Positions 17,688 through 26,244 of a stretch of DNA of 64,000 nt are shown here, piece after piece (the stretch's first letter is position 1; each line of letters opens with the position of its first letter). The position numbers and the translations under genes are program-made. This DNA is from Bacteroidia bacterium. GTDB taxonomy: Bacteria; Bacteroidota; Bacteroidia; J057. The notes under the pieces are model-generated. The model was not told the origin of the DNA, searched no databases, and saw only the letters and a program-made list of their open reading frames with translations. The stretch covers positions 2,852,001-2,916,000 of the forward strand of contig JAWPMV010000001.1 of NCBI GenBank assembly GCA_033391075.1, read 5' to 3'.

Positions 17688-19979
17688 ATGCATATACCCG
17701 AGAAATATCGTCCAGGGGTTTTCATTTTCATTGGGATTTTCACCCTCATAAATATCGTGGGCCTGTTCTCTTTGAGATTTGATTTTGAGATAGAACAGCT
17801 ATTTCCAAAAAATGATCCTGATCTTCAATTTTACCAGGAAAAAATTCTTGCCTATCAGCCGGACAAAAGCTACCTCCTGATTGCAGTTGAAAGTCAGGAT
17901 GGTGTATTCAATCCTGACTTCCTAAGGGAAATTGAATATCTGAGGACTGAGTTAGATAGCATTTTTTTTGTAAAGTCAGCCTCGGCCCTTACAAATTTGA
18001 ATTACTTCAAATTAGGGCCTTTCTTAAATCCCATTCATGCTAAATTTTTCGATTTAGAACCGGATCGGTCTCTGGGGAAGGACTCTGCTTTTTTTCGCGC
18101 TTATACAGATGCATGGGAAAAATTCATGTCAGTAGATGGAAAAGCAAGCGCTTTGTATCTCGAACTTGATCCTATCAGAAAGCAGGAGGAAGCTTCTTTT
18201 CAGTTAAAAAAGATCAAGTCTACCCTCGCCTCTTATGCTTTTAAAGATTATCACCTTTCAGGAAGCATCGATGCCAAAGATGGAGTTATTAGTCAACTAA
18301 AAAAGGAACTGGCCTTACTTTTTAGCCTATCCTTTTTATTTATAGTCGCTGTTCTCTTTTACACCTTTCGTTCCAAAGGAGGGATTTTCATTCCTTTGCT
18401 TGTAATCATGCTCTCTGTAGTATGGACGCTCGGAAGTATGGCATTAGCAGGAGTAGCTATCAATACCATGACGGTATTGGTGCCCACTATCGTCTTGATT
18501 GTTGCCCTCAGTGATGTGATACATATCATGTCGCGCTTTAAAGAAGAAATTCATGCTTCGATAAGTGCGAGGGAAGCCATGAAGATGGCCATGAAAGATA
18601 TAGGGAGAGCCATCCTACTAACCTCTATAACTACAGCCATAGGGTTTCTCAGCCTGGCCTATGCCAATATCCAACCCTTTGTGGAATTTGGGATTTTCAC
18701 AGCTTTGGGAGTTTTGTATGCCTATTTGCTGGCTCTGTTTTTATTGCCCCAACTCATTATCCTCAGCCCTAATTTTCATGTGAGAAGCAGCGGACGATAT
18801 AAAAAATGGGCACATAAACTATATCAAGCCAGTATTCATCGTCCAGGCCTGGTATTGAGTCTGGCAGCCGGCATGATTTTGACTTCTATTGCAGGGATTT
18901 CTCAGTTGAAAGTAGACTCTCAAATGTATGAGGAAATTTCCTCAGCAGATGATTATAGCATGAGTCTCCACTTCCTCGACAATAATTTCAGAGGGATCAG
19001 ACCGGTGGAAATCTATATTTCCGCTCGGGATACCAGCAGGAATATGCTGGCCCTGGAAGAAATGCAAAAGCTGGATCAATTGGGACAATACCTGGAAGGG
19101 CCTTATATGGCAAATTCTGTTTACTCTGTAGTAGTCCAGGCGAAAAGACTCAATCGCGTTTATCGACAAGGAAATCCGGAAGCCTTTGAGTTGCCGGCAG
19201 ATACAAATATCCATAAATTGATTTACCAGGTACTGGATAGCAATTATTGGGATATGGAGCTCAATAATATCCTTTCAGATGACTATCGATCTACCCTGGT
19301 TCAGGCAAAAATCGAAGACATCGGCAGCCATGCAATTGCCAAAAAGAATGAAGCCTTACTCGCCTTTGGGCAAGAACTCTTTCCACCGGAAGAATATCAA
19401 TTCAAAATTACCGGCAAGGCACAAATCCTTGATAAAAGCAATGAGCTCATTACCCAGAATTTAGGAATTGGATTGATGGTAGCTCTATTGATTGTTGCCT
19501 TAATCATGGGGCTTTTATTCAAATCGGCAGGAATAGTTGCCTTAGCTTTTATCCCAAATATTCTTCCCCTCCTGCTGATTGCAGGATTGATGGGTTTACT
19601 AGGTATCGGTTTAAAAATGTCAACTGCCATCATCTATAGCATTGCATTCGGTATTGCCGTTGATGATACCATCCATTTCCTGAGCAGATTGAAATTTGAA
19701 TGGAAAGAAGGCGTAAGCATCGAACAAGCCCTGGAGAAAACCTATCTATCAACCGGAAAGGCAATCATCATTACTTCTATGATCCTGATCATGGGATTTG
19801 GCATCCTCCTTTTCTCCGGTTTTCAGGCAACCTTCATCAGTGGCCTTTTTATAAGTCTTGCCTTACTTTTTGCAGTATTTGCTGACCTCATCTTGCTTCC
19901 GGTATTATTACTCAAAGCCTATAAGAAAAAGGAAGTAAAAAAAAGAGGGGAAGCCAAAGCTCCCCCTGCCTATAATTAA
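17688..19979 (+). CDS. RND/MMPL-family transporter
   Basis: This 763-residue polytopic protein has the two-fold repeat of the MmpL/patched-like RND superfamily. There is one N-terminal transmembrane segment, a periplasmic loop (about 35-205), five or six helices (about 215-360), a second helix plus a large loop (about 390-580), then the last five helices. Each half has the hallmark D-x-x-x-H or D-D-x-x-H segment in a helix: S-D-V-I-H-I-M-S-R near 282 and D-D-T-I-H-F-L-S-R near 652. Relatives move lipids, hopanoids or other envelope molecules. It is 39 bp after the SGNH-like gene, and its 3' end faces a convergent TonB receptor across an 8-bp tandem repeat region. Confidence 0.88.
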   Translation: MHIPEKYRPGVFIFIGIFTLINIVGLFSLRFDFEIEQLFPKNDPDLQFYQEKILAYQPDKSYLLIAVESQDGVFNPDFLREIEYLRTELDSIFFVKSASALTNLNYFKLGPFLNPIHAKFFDLEPDRSLGKDSAFFRAYTDAWEKFMSVDGKASALYLELDPIRKQEEASFQLKKIKSTLASYAFKDYHLSGSIDAKDGVISQLKKELALLFSLSFLFIVAVLFYTFRSKGGIFIPLLVIMLSVVWTLGSMALAGVAINTMTVLVPTIVLIVALSDVIHIMSRFKEEIHASISAREAMKMAMKDIGRAILLTSITTAIGFLSLAYANIQPFVEFGIFTALGVLYAYLLALFLLPQLIILSPNFHVRSSGRYKKWAHKLYQASIHRPGLVLSLAAGMILTSIAGISQLKVDSQMYEEISSADDYSMSLHFLDNNFRGIRPVEIYISARDTSRNMLALEEMQKLDQLGQYLEGPYMANSVYSVVVQAKRLNRVYRQGNPEAFELPADTNIHKLIYQVLDSNYWDMELNNILSDDYRSTLVQAKIEDIGSHAIAKKNEALLAFGQELFPPEEYQFKITGKAQILDKSNELITQNLGIGLMVALLIVALIMGLLFKSAGIVALAFIPNILPLLLIAGLMGLLGIGLKMSTAIIYSIAFGIAVDDTIHFLSRLKFEWKEGVSIEQALEKTYLSTGKAIIITSMILIMGFGILLFSGFQATFISGLFISLALLFAVFADLILLPVLLLKAYKKKEVKKRGEAKAPPAYN

Positions 19980-19999
19980 GTCGTAGATGAATCTTAAAG

Positions 20000-20165
20000 T
20001 GTTTGTGTGTTAAGGTATTAGGGAGAGTATTAGGGTATTAGGGTATTAGGGTATTAGGGTATTAGGGTATTAGGGTATTAGGGTATTAGGGTTACGAATC
20101 ATTATTTTCTCAAAAACACTAACACACTAACACACTAACATACTAACACACTAACATACTAACAC
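20000..20165. repeat. 8-bp-periodic inverted repeat, site A (telomere-like TATTAGGG array)
   Basis: The left arm has eight perfect consecutive copies of TATTAGGG (20028-20091), plus one offset copy at 20016-20023. The right arm has six consecutive copies of ACTAACAY (20118-20165). The complement of the right unit resembles the left unit at about six of eight positions, so the arms can pair imperfectly around a short A/T-rich centre. The site lies between convergent genes (RND transporter and TonB receptor) and could act as a bidirectional terminator. It is not a telomere, since the chromosome continues on both sides. Confidence 0.9.
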
Positions 20166-20186
20166 CCATTTATCCCAACACTCGCC

Positions 20187-22589
20187 CTAAAACCTCAAGG
20201 CCACATTAAACAAGGCATTTGTTCCCGCCTGTGGATAGTAGTAGTTGAAAGTATTCAACTCCTGTCCCAGGAAGAAGCTAAACGTATAACCATTGGGTTC
20301 ATACTGAACATCAAAGAGGTTATTTACCAATAAGCCTAATCGAACCTCTTTCGCCCATTTGGTTTTAAAGCTATAATTGATCCGAAGGTCATTGATAAAA
20401 AAGGCATCTATCGCCCTATTCTCATTGGAAGTATTATCCAAAAATTGCTGCCCGACATATTTACTGATCAGGTTGATCTCCATATTCTTTACGGGCATAT
20501 AAGTCAAAGTAGCTCCTCCGATCACATTGGGGGAAAAGGAGATATCGGTGTTTTCAAAATCATTCACAATTACTTCAAAGGGATCATAGTTGTAGAGTAC
20601 TTCTGCAAAGTTCTTGATCTTGTTTTGACTCAAAGCCAAATTCGCTGATACTCTGAAAGTTGGAGCTAGTAACACAGATCCCACCAACTCTAATCCTGCA
20701 CGATAACTATCTTTTACATTCTGTCGGATATTAGAACCCACATCATTAAGTTCTCCCGTCAGGACCAGTTGATTATCATAATCCATATAGTATCCTACTG
20801 CTTCGAAGCTGGCTTTCTTTCCCCCAAACCTATAGCCCAATTCCAGATCATAGAGGGTTTCAGCTTCCGGGATCGTTCCTTCCGGCGCATCGATGAAGTC
20901 ATTCCTCACAGGTTCTCGATTGGCCACACTATAAGAGATATAGACATTGCTTTTCTCGCTTAGTTGGTAGGTTAAACCGGCTTTAGGGTTAAAGAAAGTG
21001 AAGTTCTGATCTCCTTGAATTTCTCTTAAGTCAGAATCTATTCCAGGCCTTTCTAAGCTTTCATCTCCCCAGACATAATCGATATTCCTGATTTGCAGGT
21101 CAACATATGCGCTCAATTTTGGATTGAGTTGCAAAATTGCTTTCGCATAAGTGTTGAAATCTCTTTTGCGCGCATCATTGTCATAATAGCGTCCTCTAAT
21201 CTCTGAATCTCCGGAAAATCGGGCCCAGATCACCTCACCAAAATGGGCTCCATCGTATTGATTGGCCGCTCCTCCTATGCTCAATTGAAAATTGCTTTGG
21301 GGGCTATAGTTCAATGAATAAATCATCCCGAAAAGATCATTGTCCAACCACCTTCTTCTGATCAAATCAGTTGTGCTTAGCGTATCTCCATTAAAAACCG
21401 CCTGGCTAAATCCAATATTTGGATAATCAGCAAAATCATCTTCTTCTCGAAATTGCTCAAAATATCCCTGGCCTTTGGTATAATGAAGAGAAGCATTGAA
21501 GTTCAATTCGGGATTGATCTCCTGACCGAAATGTAATTGATAATGGGTTTGGCGATAATTGTCCACCTCATTTTCGTAGGTATAAAAATTGGAGTTCCGA
21601 GTCTCGGGATCGTCCAATAAGGATTCTTCAGTTCCCCACCAGGATTGATAGGTGATTTCTCGTCCTGAAAAGATGTTAAATTTTAGAAAATTCTTTTTCC
21701 CATAAATCCCTCCGGAAACAAAAAAGGATTTCAAATCAGAAGAAGCTCTGTCAACCCAGCCATCTGAAGTGATATTGGACAGGCGCAGGTCTAAGGCAAA
21801 TTTATCATTGATCAATCCAGTGCCCGCCTCCACCGTATTTTTCCAACTATTGAAAGAACCATAGCTATTTGACAGCTCAGCATAAGGCTCATAGTTCAGG
21901 GTATTGGTTTGAATATTGATACTTGCGCCAAAGGCTCCCGCTCCATTTGTTGATGTACCGACTCCTCTTTGGACCTGGATGTTGTTGATGGAGGAGGAAA
22001 GGTCAGGCGTATTTACCCAAAAAACCCCATGGCTCTCAGGATCATTGAGGGGCACGCCATTAATGGTAACATTGGTACGGCTTGCATCACTCCCTCTGAT
22101 CCGGATTCCCGTATATCCTATTCCCGCTCCAGCATCTGAATTAACAACTGTACCAGGCACCTGATCCAAAAGAAAAGGAATATCCTGTCCAAAGTTTTCC
22201 TTACGGATTTCATCCTTGGAAATATCCGTATAGGTGGTAGCCGTCTTTTCAGAAGCTCTCAGGGAAGTAATGATTACCTCTTCGGTTATCGTTTTTGTAG
22301 CGATGAGTTCAAAATCCAGCCTACTGTCTTCAACGAGATTTAGGCTCTGCTCAATGCTTTGAAAATTGTCCTTGCGGACTTGAATGGTATAATTGCCAGA
22401 AGGCAAATCAGAAAAATAATAGGAACCATCTTCACGAGTGATGGCTAGTTTTTCCAGTTGAAGGATTCTTACCTCCACTGCAGAAAGACTTTCGGCTGAA
22501 TAATCAGCTTTTACGGTACCAGTCAGAGTAAATTGCGCCATAAGACTAAACGGCAGCAATAAGCTCCACAATACTAAAATAGACTTCAT
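20187..22589 (-). CDS. TonB-dependent receptor under a TPP riboswitch (likely thiamine uptake)
   Basis: This approximately 800-residue outer-membrane receptor has a signal peptide (M-K-S-I-L-V-L-W start, ending L-M-A-Q), then an N-terminal carboxypeptidase-like beta-sandwich (about residues 22-100). A plug domain follows (about 105-215) with I-R-I-R-G-S-D-A-S-R and N-G-V-P-L-N-D-P. The rest is a 22-strand-type barrel ending in a terminal strand with F. An upstream ATG at 22619 would add ten residues and is less signal-peptide-like. A TPP riboswitch lies directly upstream, so the receptor is most simply an importer of thiamine or a thiamine precursor, driven by TonB-ExbB-ExbD. It is last in the run DUF423, PnuC, kinase, riboswitch, receptor. 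Confidence 0.9.
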   Translation of the reverse strand: MKSILVLWSLLLPFSLMAQFTLTGTVKADYSAESLSAVEVRILQLEKLAITREDGSYYFSDLPSGNYTIQVRKDNFQSIEQSLNLVEDSRLDFELIATKTITEEVIITSLRASEKTATTYTDISKDEIRKENFGQDIPFLLDQVPGTVVNSDAGAGIGYTGIRIRGSDASRTNVTINGVPLNDPESHGVFWVNTPDLSSSINNIQVQRGVGTSTNGAGAFGASINIQTNTLNYEPYAELSNSYGSFNSWKNTVEAGTGLINDKFALDLRLSNITSDGWVDRASSDLKSFFVSGGIYGKKNFLKFNIFSGREITYQSWWGTEESLLDDPETRNSNFYTYENEVDNYRQTHYQLHFGQEINPELNFNASLHYTKGQGYFEQFREEDDFADYPNIGFSQAVFNGDTLSTTDLIRRRWLDNDLFGMIYSLNYSPQSNFQLSIGGAANQYDGAHFGEVIWARFSGDSEIRGRYYDNDARKRDFNTYAKAILQLNPKLSAYVDLQIRNIDYVWGDESLERPGIDSDLREIQGDQNFTFFNPKAGLTYQLSEKSNVYISYSVANREPVRNDFIDAPEGTIPEAETLYDLELGYRFGGKKASFEAVGYYMDYDNQLVLTGELNDVGSNIRQNVKDSYRAGLELVGSVLLAPTFRVSANLALSQNKIKNFAEVLYNYDPFEVIVNDFENTDISFSPNVIGGATLTYMPVKNMEINLISKYVGQQFLDNTSNENRAIDAFFINDLRINYSFKTKWAKEVRLGLLVNNLFDVQYEPNGYTFSFFLGQELNTFNYYYPQAGTNALFNVALRF

Positions 22590-22621
22590 GTAAATTGGTA
22601 GAAATTTATGGTTACACATAT

Positions 22622-22641
22622 GGGAGCAGGGGATAGCTCCC
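22622..22641 (-). promoter_or_regulatory. Hairpin between TPP aptamer and receptor start
   Basis: GGGAGC and GCTCCC can pair around an 8-nt loop, directly in front of the upstream ATG (22619) and about 32 nt before the preferred ATG (22589). It has no U-tract, so a translational rather than terminator expression platform is more likely. This is inferred. Confidence 0.45.
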
Positions 22642-22659
22642 GAATCATGTAATGACCAT

Positions 22660-22746
22660 ACCTAGAACTCCCTTCGCCCGCATAATCGGGATCAGGTTCT
22701 AAGGGTATAATCTCAGCCTGTCCTCAAGACAGGCACCCCTGTTTAG
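22660..22746 (-). ncRNA. TPP (THI-box) riboswitch
   Basis: Read on the minus strand, all conserved THI-box blocks appear in order: GGGGTGCC, then a variable P3 hairpin (CCTGTCTTGAGGACAGG), CTGAGA, ATACCC, GAACCTGATC and GCGAAGGGA. An imperfect P1 stem pairs CTAAAC near 22741-22746 with GTTCTAG near 22662-22668, with one bulge. Thiamine pyrophosphate binding would lower expression of the downstream TonB receptor. The riboswitch is placed after the PnuC and kinase genes, so it would not directly control them unless they share a transcript. Confidence 0.95.
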
Positions 22747-22773
22747 TCGGCACAAAGGTATAGAGAAGCTTTT

Positions 22774-23295
22774 TTACTTTGCAAGTATTCTTTGATTTAT
22801 TTCAGAAACTGCAAACTTCAAGCGTTCTTCTTTTGTACCTCGGATGATACTAAATGAAAGTCCTAATTGCCTGAGGGAGTGGTGATAAATGTTGAAAAGC
22901 TCTACTCTTTGTTCGGGATGTTCTCGCAAAGGATCAAAGCTCCAGGCTATGTCGGTATCGCAAAGAAAATAGTGTCTGTATTCTTCGAAATTATATAATT
23001 CTTCCAGGGCGGGATCCGCATTCCCGTATTTAAATTCAGACCAGATCTTTATGACAAGGAGGTTAGTATCGCAAATCAAGAAAGATGGATTATTAGCCAA
23101 TAGTTTTTCCTCTAGTTGGAGTTGCCCCAAAGCGATTTCGATCAAATCGCTCTGTCCATATGGCCTGGCTAAATTTTCCAGATATTTCCGGGCATATTCT
23201 TCTACCCAGGGAAGATCGTAATGAGCAGCCAGATCCTTTGCCAAACTACTTTTTCCGGTAGATTCAGGACCAACTATGGCAATTTTCGGAATCAT
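22774..23295 (-). CDS. NadR-like P-loop nucleoside/vitamin kinase
   Basis: This 173-residue P-loop protein of the AAA_28/NadR-NRK type has Walker A G-P-E-S-T-G-K-S-S (residues 9-17) and W-V-E-E-Y-A-R-K-Y-L, the typical NadR ribosylnicotinamide kinase segment. I-C-D-T-N-L-L near residue 73 is the second acidic motif. It lacks the NadR adenylyltransferase and DNA-binding domains. Its start overlaps the PnuC stop (ATGA), so the kinase is cotranslated with a PnuC-type transporter and probably traps the transported compound by phosphorylation. Given the downstream TPP riboswitch, the substrate may be thiamine rather than nicotinamide riboside; both are possible. Confidence 0.85.
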   Translation of the reverse strand: MIPKIAIVGPESTGKSSLAKDLAAHYDLPWVEEYARKYLENLARPYGQSDLIEIALGQLQLEEKLLANNPSFLICDTNLLVIKIWSEFKYGNADPALEELYNFEEYRHYFLCDTDIAWSFDPLREHPEQRVELFNIYHHSLRQLGLSFSIIRGTKEERLKFAVSEINQRILAK

Positions 23296-23930
23296 ACAGC
23301 CAACGCTTTTTCAGCTTCCTCTTCCTTATATTTTTTCTTCCATTCCATATACCCCATAATAGCAAGCGCAGTAAACACCAGGAATTGGATACTCGTCAAG
23401 GTCAATCCTTTGTAAATGTATAAAGGCACAGAAACCAAATCGCCAATGATCCAATAAACCCAGTTTTCTACTTTCTTCCGAGCCATTTCCCACATACCTA
23501 CAAAGAAAATAGAGGTGGTAAAAGCATCTATATATGGGACTGTAGAAGGAGTGAAATTCACCAAGACAAAAGCTAAAGTCAGGTAGAAGAGAACAAAAAG
23601 CGAAATACTCAGGATGCGTTCTTGTCTAGTATGCATACTGATGGGCAAAACTGCTTTTTCTTCAGCAGGGCGGGTCCACATATACCAACCAAAAATGCTC
23701 ATGGCAAAGTAATAGGCATTGATCCCCATGTCTCCAAACAGACCTGCTGTATAGCATACATAGACATAAATCCCCGTAGAAATCAATCCTGTAGGGTACA
23801 CCAGAATATTCTCCCGCATTGCAAAGTAAACACTCAAAAGGCCAAAAATTACCCCAATTACTTCCAGCCATATATCCAACTGGCTGTATTCAGCATAAGG
23901 AGCAAACAAGAACTCCACTATCTCAGTCAT
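23292..23930 (-). CDS. PnuC-family vitamin transporter (PnuC/PnuT)
   Basis: This is a 212-residue membrane protein with about seven or eight helices and a basic-acidic C-terminal tail. PnuC hallmarks are present: Y-P-T-G-L-I-S-T-G-I-Y near residues 46-56, F-G-W-Y-M-W near 79-84 and the I-I-G-D-L-V-S-V-P-L-Y-I-Y-K-G segment near 161-175. Homologues facilitate uptake of nicotinamide riboside (PnuC), thiamine (PnuT) or riboflavin (PnuX); specificity is set by few residues. Location beside a NadR-like kinase and a TPP-riboswitch-controlled outer-membrane receptor favours thiamine. It overlaps DUF423 by 8 bp and the kinase by 4 bp. Confidence 0.88.
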   Translation of the reverse strand: MTEIVEFLFAPYAEYSQLDIWLEVIGVIFGLLSVYFAMRENILVYPTGLISTGIYVYVCYTAGLFGDMGINAYYFAMSIFGWYMWTRPAEEKAVLPISMHTRQERILSISLFVLFYLTLAFVLVNFTPSTVPYIDAFTTSIFFVGMWEMARKKVENWVYWIIGDLVSVPLYIYKGLTLTSIQFLVFTALAIMGYMEWKKKYKEEEAEKALAV

Positions 23931-24300
23931 TTCTTTTCAACTTTATGGCCCAAAATAAAATGAGGCCCCAACCCACAATCAGGATACTTCCACCGATAGG
24001 CGTAACTATACCCAGCTTAATGGGCGTTAGGACTAGCAGGTAAATGGACCCGGAAAATAATAGCGTCCCCAGGATGCTCGCATAGGTCGCGTATTTGAGT
24101 TGGGCACTTTCATATTTCTCCATCACAATTCCCAATAGGAACAAAAGGAGCGCATGGTACATTTGAAAGCGAACAGCTGTTTCAAAAGAATCCAGCAAAT
24201 CAGCACTCAGGCTTTTTTCCAGGGCATGGGCTGCCATTGCTCCCAAAATCACAGCCGTCAAGCCATATATTGCGGCAATTATATAAGCTAATTTTGACAT
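23923..24300 (-). CDS. DUF423 membrane protein
   Basis: This 125-residue protein with four hydrophobic helices matches the small DUF423/YgdD family. It has G-A-M-A-A-H-A-L-E-K near residues 21-30, then Y-H-A-L-L-L-F-L-L-G and the final P-I-G-G-x-x-x-I-x-G-W segment near residues 100-111. The function of the family is unknown. Its 3' end overlaps the PnuC start by 8 bp, so it begins the vitamin-transport run, perhaps without functional relation. Confidence 0.85.
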   Translation of the reverse strand: MSKLAYIIAAIYGLTAVILGAMAAHALEKSLSADLLDSFETAVRFQMYHALLLFLLGIVMEKYESAQLKYATYASILGTLLFSGSIYLLVLTPIKLGIVTPIGGSILIVGWGLILFWAIKLKRND

Positions 24301-24436
24301 CTTTTTTAGTAAGGCAAGAATGTTAATTTTCTCCTAAGATCTTTCGGCAAGTAAACACATTCCTATCAAAAACCGTATCATTTCTTGAAGAAAGCTTTGT
24401 AATCCCTATCTTGTAGATAATTCACAAGCCTCATAA

Positions 24437-25018
24437 ATGAAACTAGAATATAATTCCCCTGTTATTCTGACCTATGCATTGATTTGCACAGCGGTACTTG
24501 GGATTCAACTGTATACTCCTGTGGAGATCATGGGTTATTTCACCATTTTCCCGGAGTTTGACCTTGCCAATCCTTTTTGGTACCTGCGTTTGTTCACCCA
24601 TGTGATCGGACATGGAGATTGGGCGCATTTGGTTGGTAACTTTACCCTGATTCTACTAATCGGGCCTATATTGGAAGAAAAATACGGTTCCTATGACCTA
24701 TTGTTCATGATCCTGGTTACGGCCTTTGTTACAGGTCTCCTGCAAATCGCTTTTTTCGATGAAGCCTTGTTGGGTGCCAGCGGGGTTGCCTTTATGTTGA
24801 TCTTATTGAGTTCTTATACCAATTCACGTTCCGGTGGAATTCCCTTGACTTTTATTCTGGTCATAGTGCTTTTCCTGGGGAAAGAAGTGATCAGTTCACT
24901 GGATGCAGATAATGTTTCTCAATTTGCCCACATCATTGGAGGTATTTTGGGAGGAGTTTTTGGATTCTTCCTACAGCGATCCCAACAGAAACGAATGAAA
25001 AATCCTGTCAGTTCCTAA
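24437..25018 (+). CDS. Rhomboid intramembrane serine protease
   Basis: This is a 193-residue membrane protein with six helices. The catalytic dyad is visible: Ser115 in G-A-S-G (residues 113-116) and His165 in Q-F-A-H-I-I-G-G. H-G-D-W-A-H-L-V-G-N-F near residues 59-69 is the conserved rhomboid loop and helix-2 region with the oxyanion Asn. It lacks extra domains, so this is a minimal bacterial rhomboid. The substrate is unknown. A strong intrinsic terminator follows its stop codon. Confidence 0.9.
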   Translation: MKLEYNSPVILTYALICTAVLGIQLYTPVEIMGYFTIFPEFDLANPFWYLRLFTHVIGHGDWAHLVGNFTLILLIGPILEEKYGSYDLLFMILVTAFVTGLLQIAFFDEALLGASGVAFMLILLSSYTNSRSGGIPLTFILVIVLFLGKEVISSLDADNVSQFAHIIGGILGGVFGFFLQRSQQKRMKNPVSS

Positions 25019-25041
25019 AACGGGAGATATGAAATAGAATC

Positions 25042-25067
25042 GGGCATGCATTGCATGCCCTTTTTTT
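25042..25067 (+). terminator. Rho-independent terminator after rhomboid gene
   Basis: GGGCATGC and GCATGCCC pair with a 3-nt loop (25042-25060), followed by seven T residues. It separates the rhomboid gene from tgt. Confidence 0.93.
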
Positions 25068-25107
25068 GTCCCTATTTATAAGAAATTGCGTAGTTTCGCT
25101 GCCTGAT

Positions 25108-26238
25108 ATGAAATTTACCCTCAAACATACCGATCCCGAATCACAAGCCAGAGCTGGACTCATAGAAACAGATCATGGCAAGATAGAAACACCGATTTTT
25201 ATGCCGGTAGGGACAGTAGGTAGTGTAAAGTCTGTACCCCAGGAAGCGCTCAAAAATGATATCAAGGCACATATCATTTTGGGAAATACTTATCATCTCT
25301 TTCTTAGACCAGGGACAGATGTACTGGAAAAAGCAGGGGGACTGCATAAGTTTATGAATTGGGACAAACCCATTCTAACCGATAGTGGTGGCTACCAGGT
25401 TTACAGCCTCGCTCACAAAAGAAGGCTGACAGAAGAAGGGGTAACTTTCAGCAATCATATTGACGGACGCAAACATTTATTTACTCCAGAGCGGGTTGTG
25501 GATATTCAACATTCCATTGGATCTGATATCATGATGGTTCTGGACGAATGTCCCCCCTACCCTTGTGATCGTCGCTATGCAGAGGAATCCATGCAATTGA
25601 CGCATCGTTGGGCTGAAAGATGTAAAATTCATCACCAGGGCAAAGAAGGGAAATATGGCTATACCCAGAACCTTTTCCCCATTGTACAGGGCGGAACCTA
25701 TAAAGATTTGCGTACAGCCTCCACGGAGTTCGTAGCGGGTCTTGACCTGCCAGGCAATGCTATAGGTGGTCTTTCTGTTGGAGAGCCCCACGACATCATG
25801 TACGAGCTTACAGAGCTTTCCTGCGGAATCCTACCTAAAGACAAGCCACGATACCTTATGGGGGTAGGTACTCCGATGAATTTACTAGAGTGTATCTCTC
25901 TGGGAGTAGATATGTTTGACTGTGTACTCCCGACCCGGAATGCACGCCATGGTCTCTTGTATACCTGGAAAGGTATTCGAAATATGAAAAACAAGAAATA
26001 CGAAGATGATTTCACGCCCCTTGATCCGGATAGTGATTGCTTCGTAGATCAAAATTATAGCAAGGCTTATGTACGTCATTTGTTTAAAGCCCAGGAATTA
26101 CTGGCTGCCTACATCATGAGCATACATAACCTACATTTCTTTTTATCTTTGGTACAAGAAGCCCGAGCACAAATCCTCGCTGGCACATTCAGAAGCTGGA
26201 AGGATGAAATGATGAAGACTTTGGGCACCAGACTTTAA
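25108..26238 (+). CDS. tgt: tRNA-guanine transglycosylase
   Basis: Tgt replaces guanine 34 in Asp, Asn, His and Tyr tRNAs with preQ1. The 376-residue protein has the catalytic segments T-D-S-G-G-Y-Q-V near residue 91 and H-R-W near residue 153, V-Q-G-G near residue 193, and M-G-V-G-T-P near residue 252, followed by D-x-F-D-C-V-L-P-T-R-N-A-R-H-G near residues 269-283 (nucleophile Asp in D-C). The zinc-binding C-x-C-x2-C motif usual in bacterial Tgt is replaced by D-C-F-V-D-Q-N-Y near residue 310, so the zinc site looks altered. Start: ATG 25108, because the frame 5' to it runs through the rhomboid terminator. Partners queA and queG lie elsewhere in the window. Confidence 0.93.
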   Translation: MKFTLKHTDPESQARAGLIETDHGKIETPIFMPVGTVGSVKSVPQEALKNDIKAHIILGNTYHLFLRPGTDVLEKAGGLHKFMNWDKPILTDSGGYQVYSLAHKRRLTEEGVTFSNHIDGRKHLFTPERVVDIQHSIGSDIMMVLDECPPYPCDRRYAEESMQLTHRWAERCKIHHQGKEGKYGYTQNLFPIVQGGTYKDLRTASTEFVAGLDLPGNAIGGLSVGEPHDIMYELTELSCGILPKDKPRYLMGVGTPMNLLECISLGVDMFDCVLPTRNARHGLLYTWKGIRNMKNKKYEDDFTPLDPDSDCFVDQNYSKAYVRHLFKAQELLAAYIMSIHNLHFFLSLVQEARAQILAGTFRSWKDEMMKTLGTRL

Positions 26239-26244
26239 ACAAAT

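Noticed and set aside
20016-20091. Telomere or chromosome end
   Set aside because: Normal genes continue on both sides, and the unit is 8 bp rather than a true telomere repeat; it is treated as a hairpin arm.
20000-20165. CRISPR array
   Set aside because: Units are 8 bp, contiguous and without spacers; no cas genes are present.
25051-25107. Longer N-terminus of tgt from 25051
   Set aside because: That stretch covers the rhomboid terminator hairpin; the family sequence starts at the ATG at 25108.
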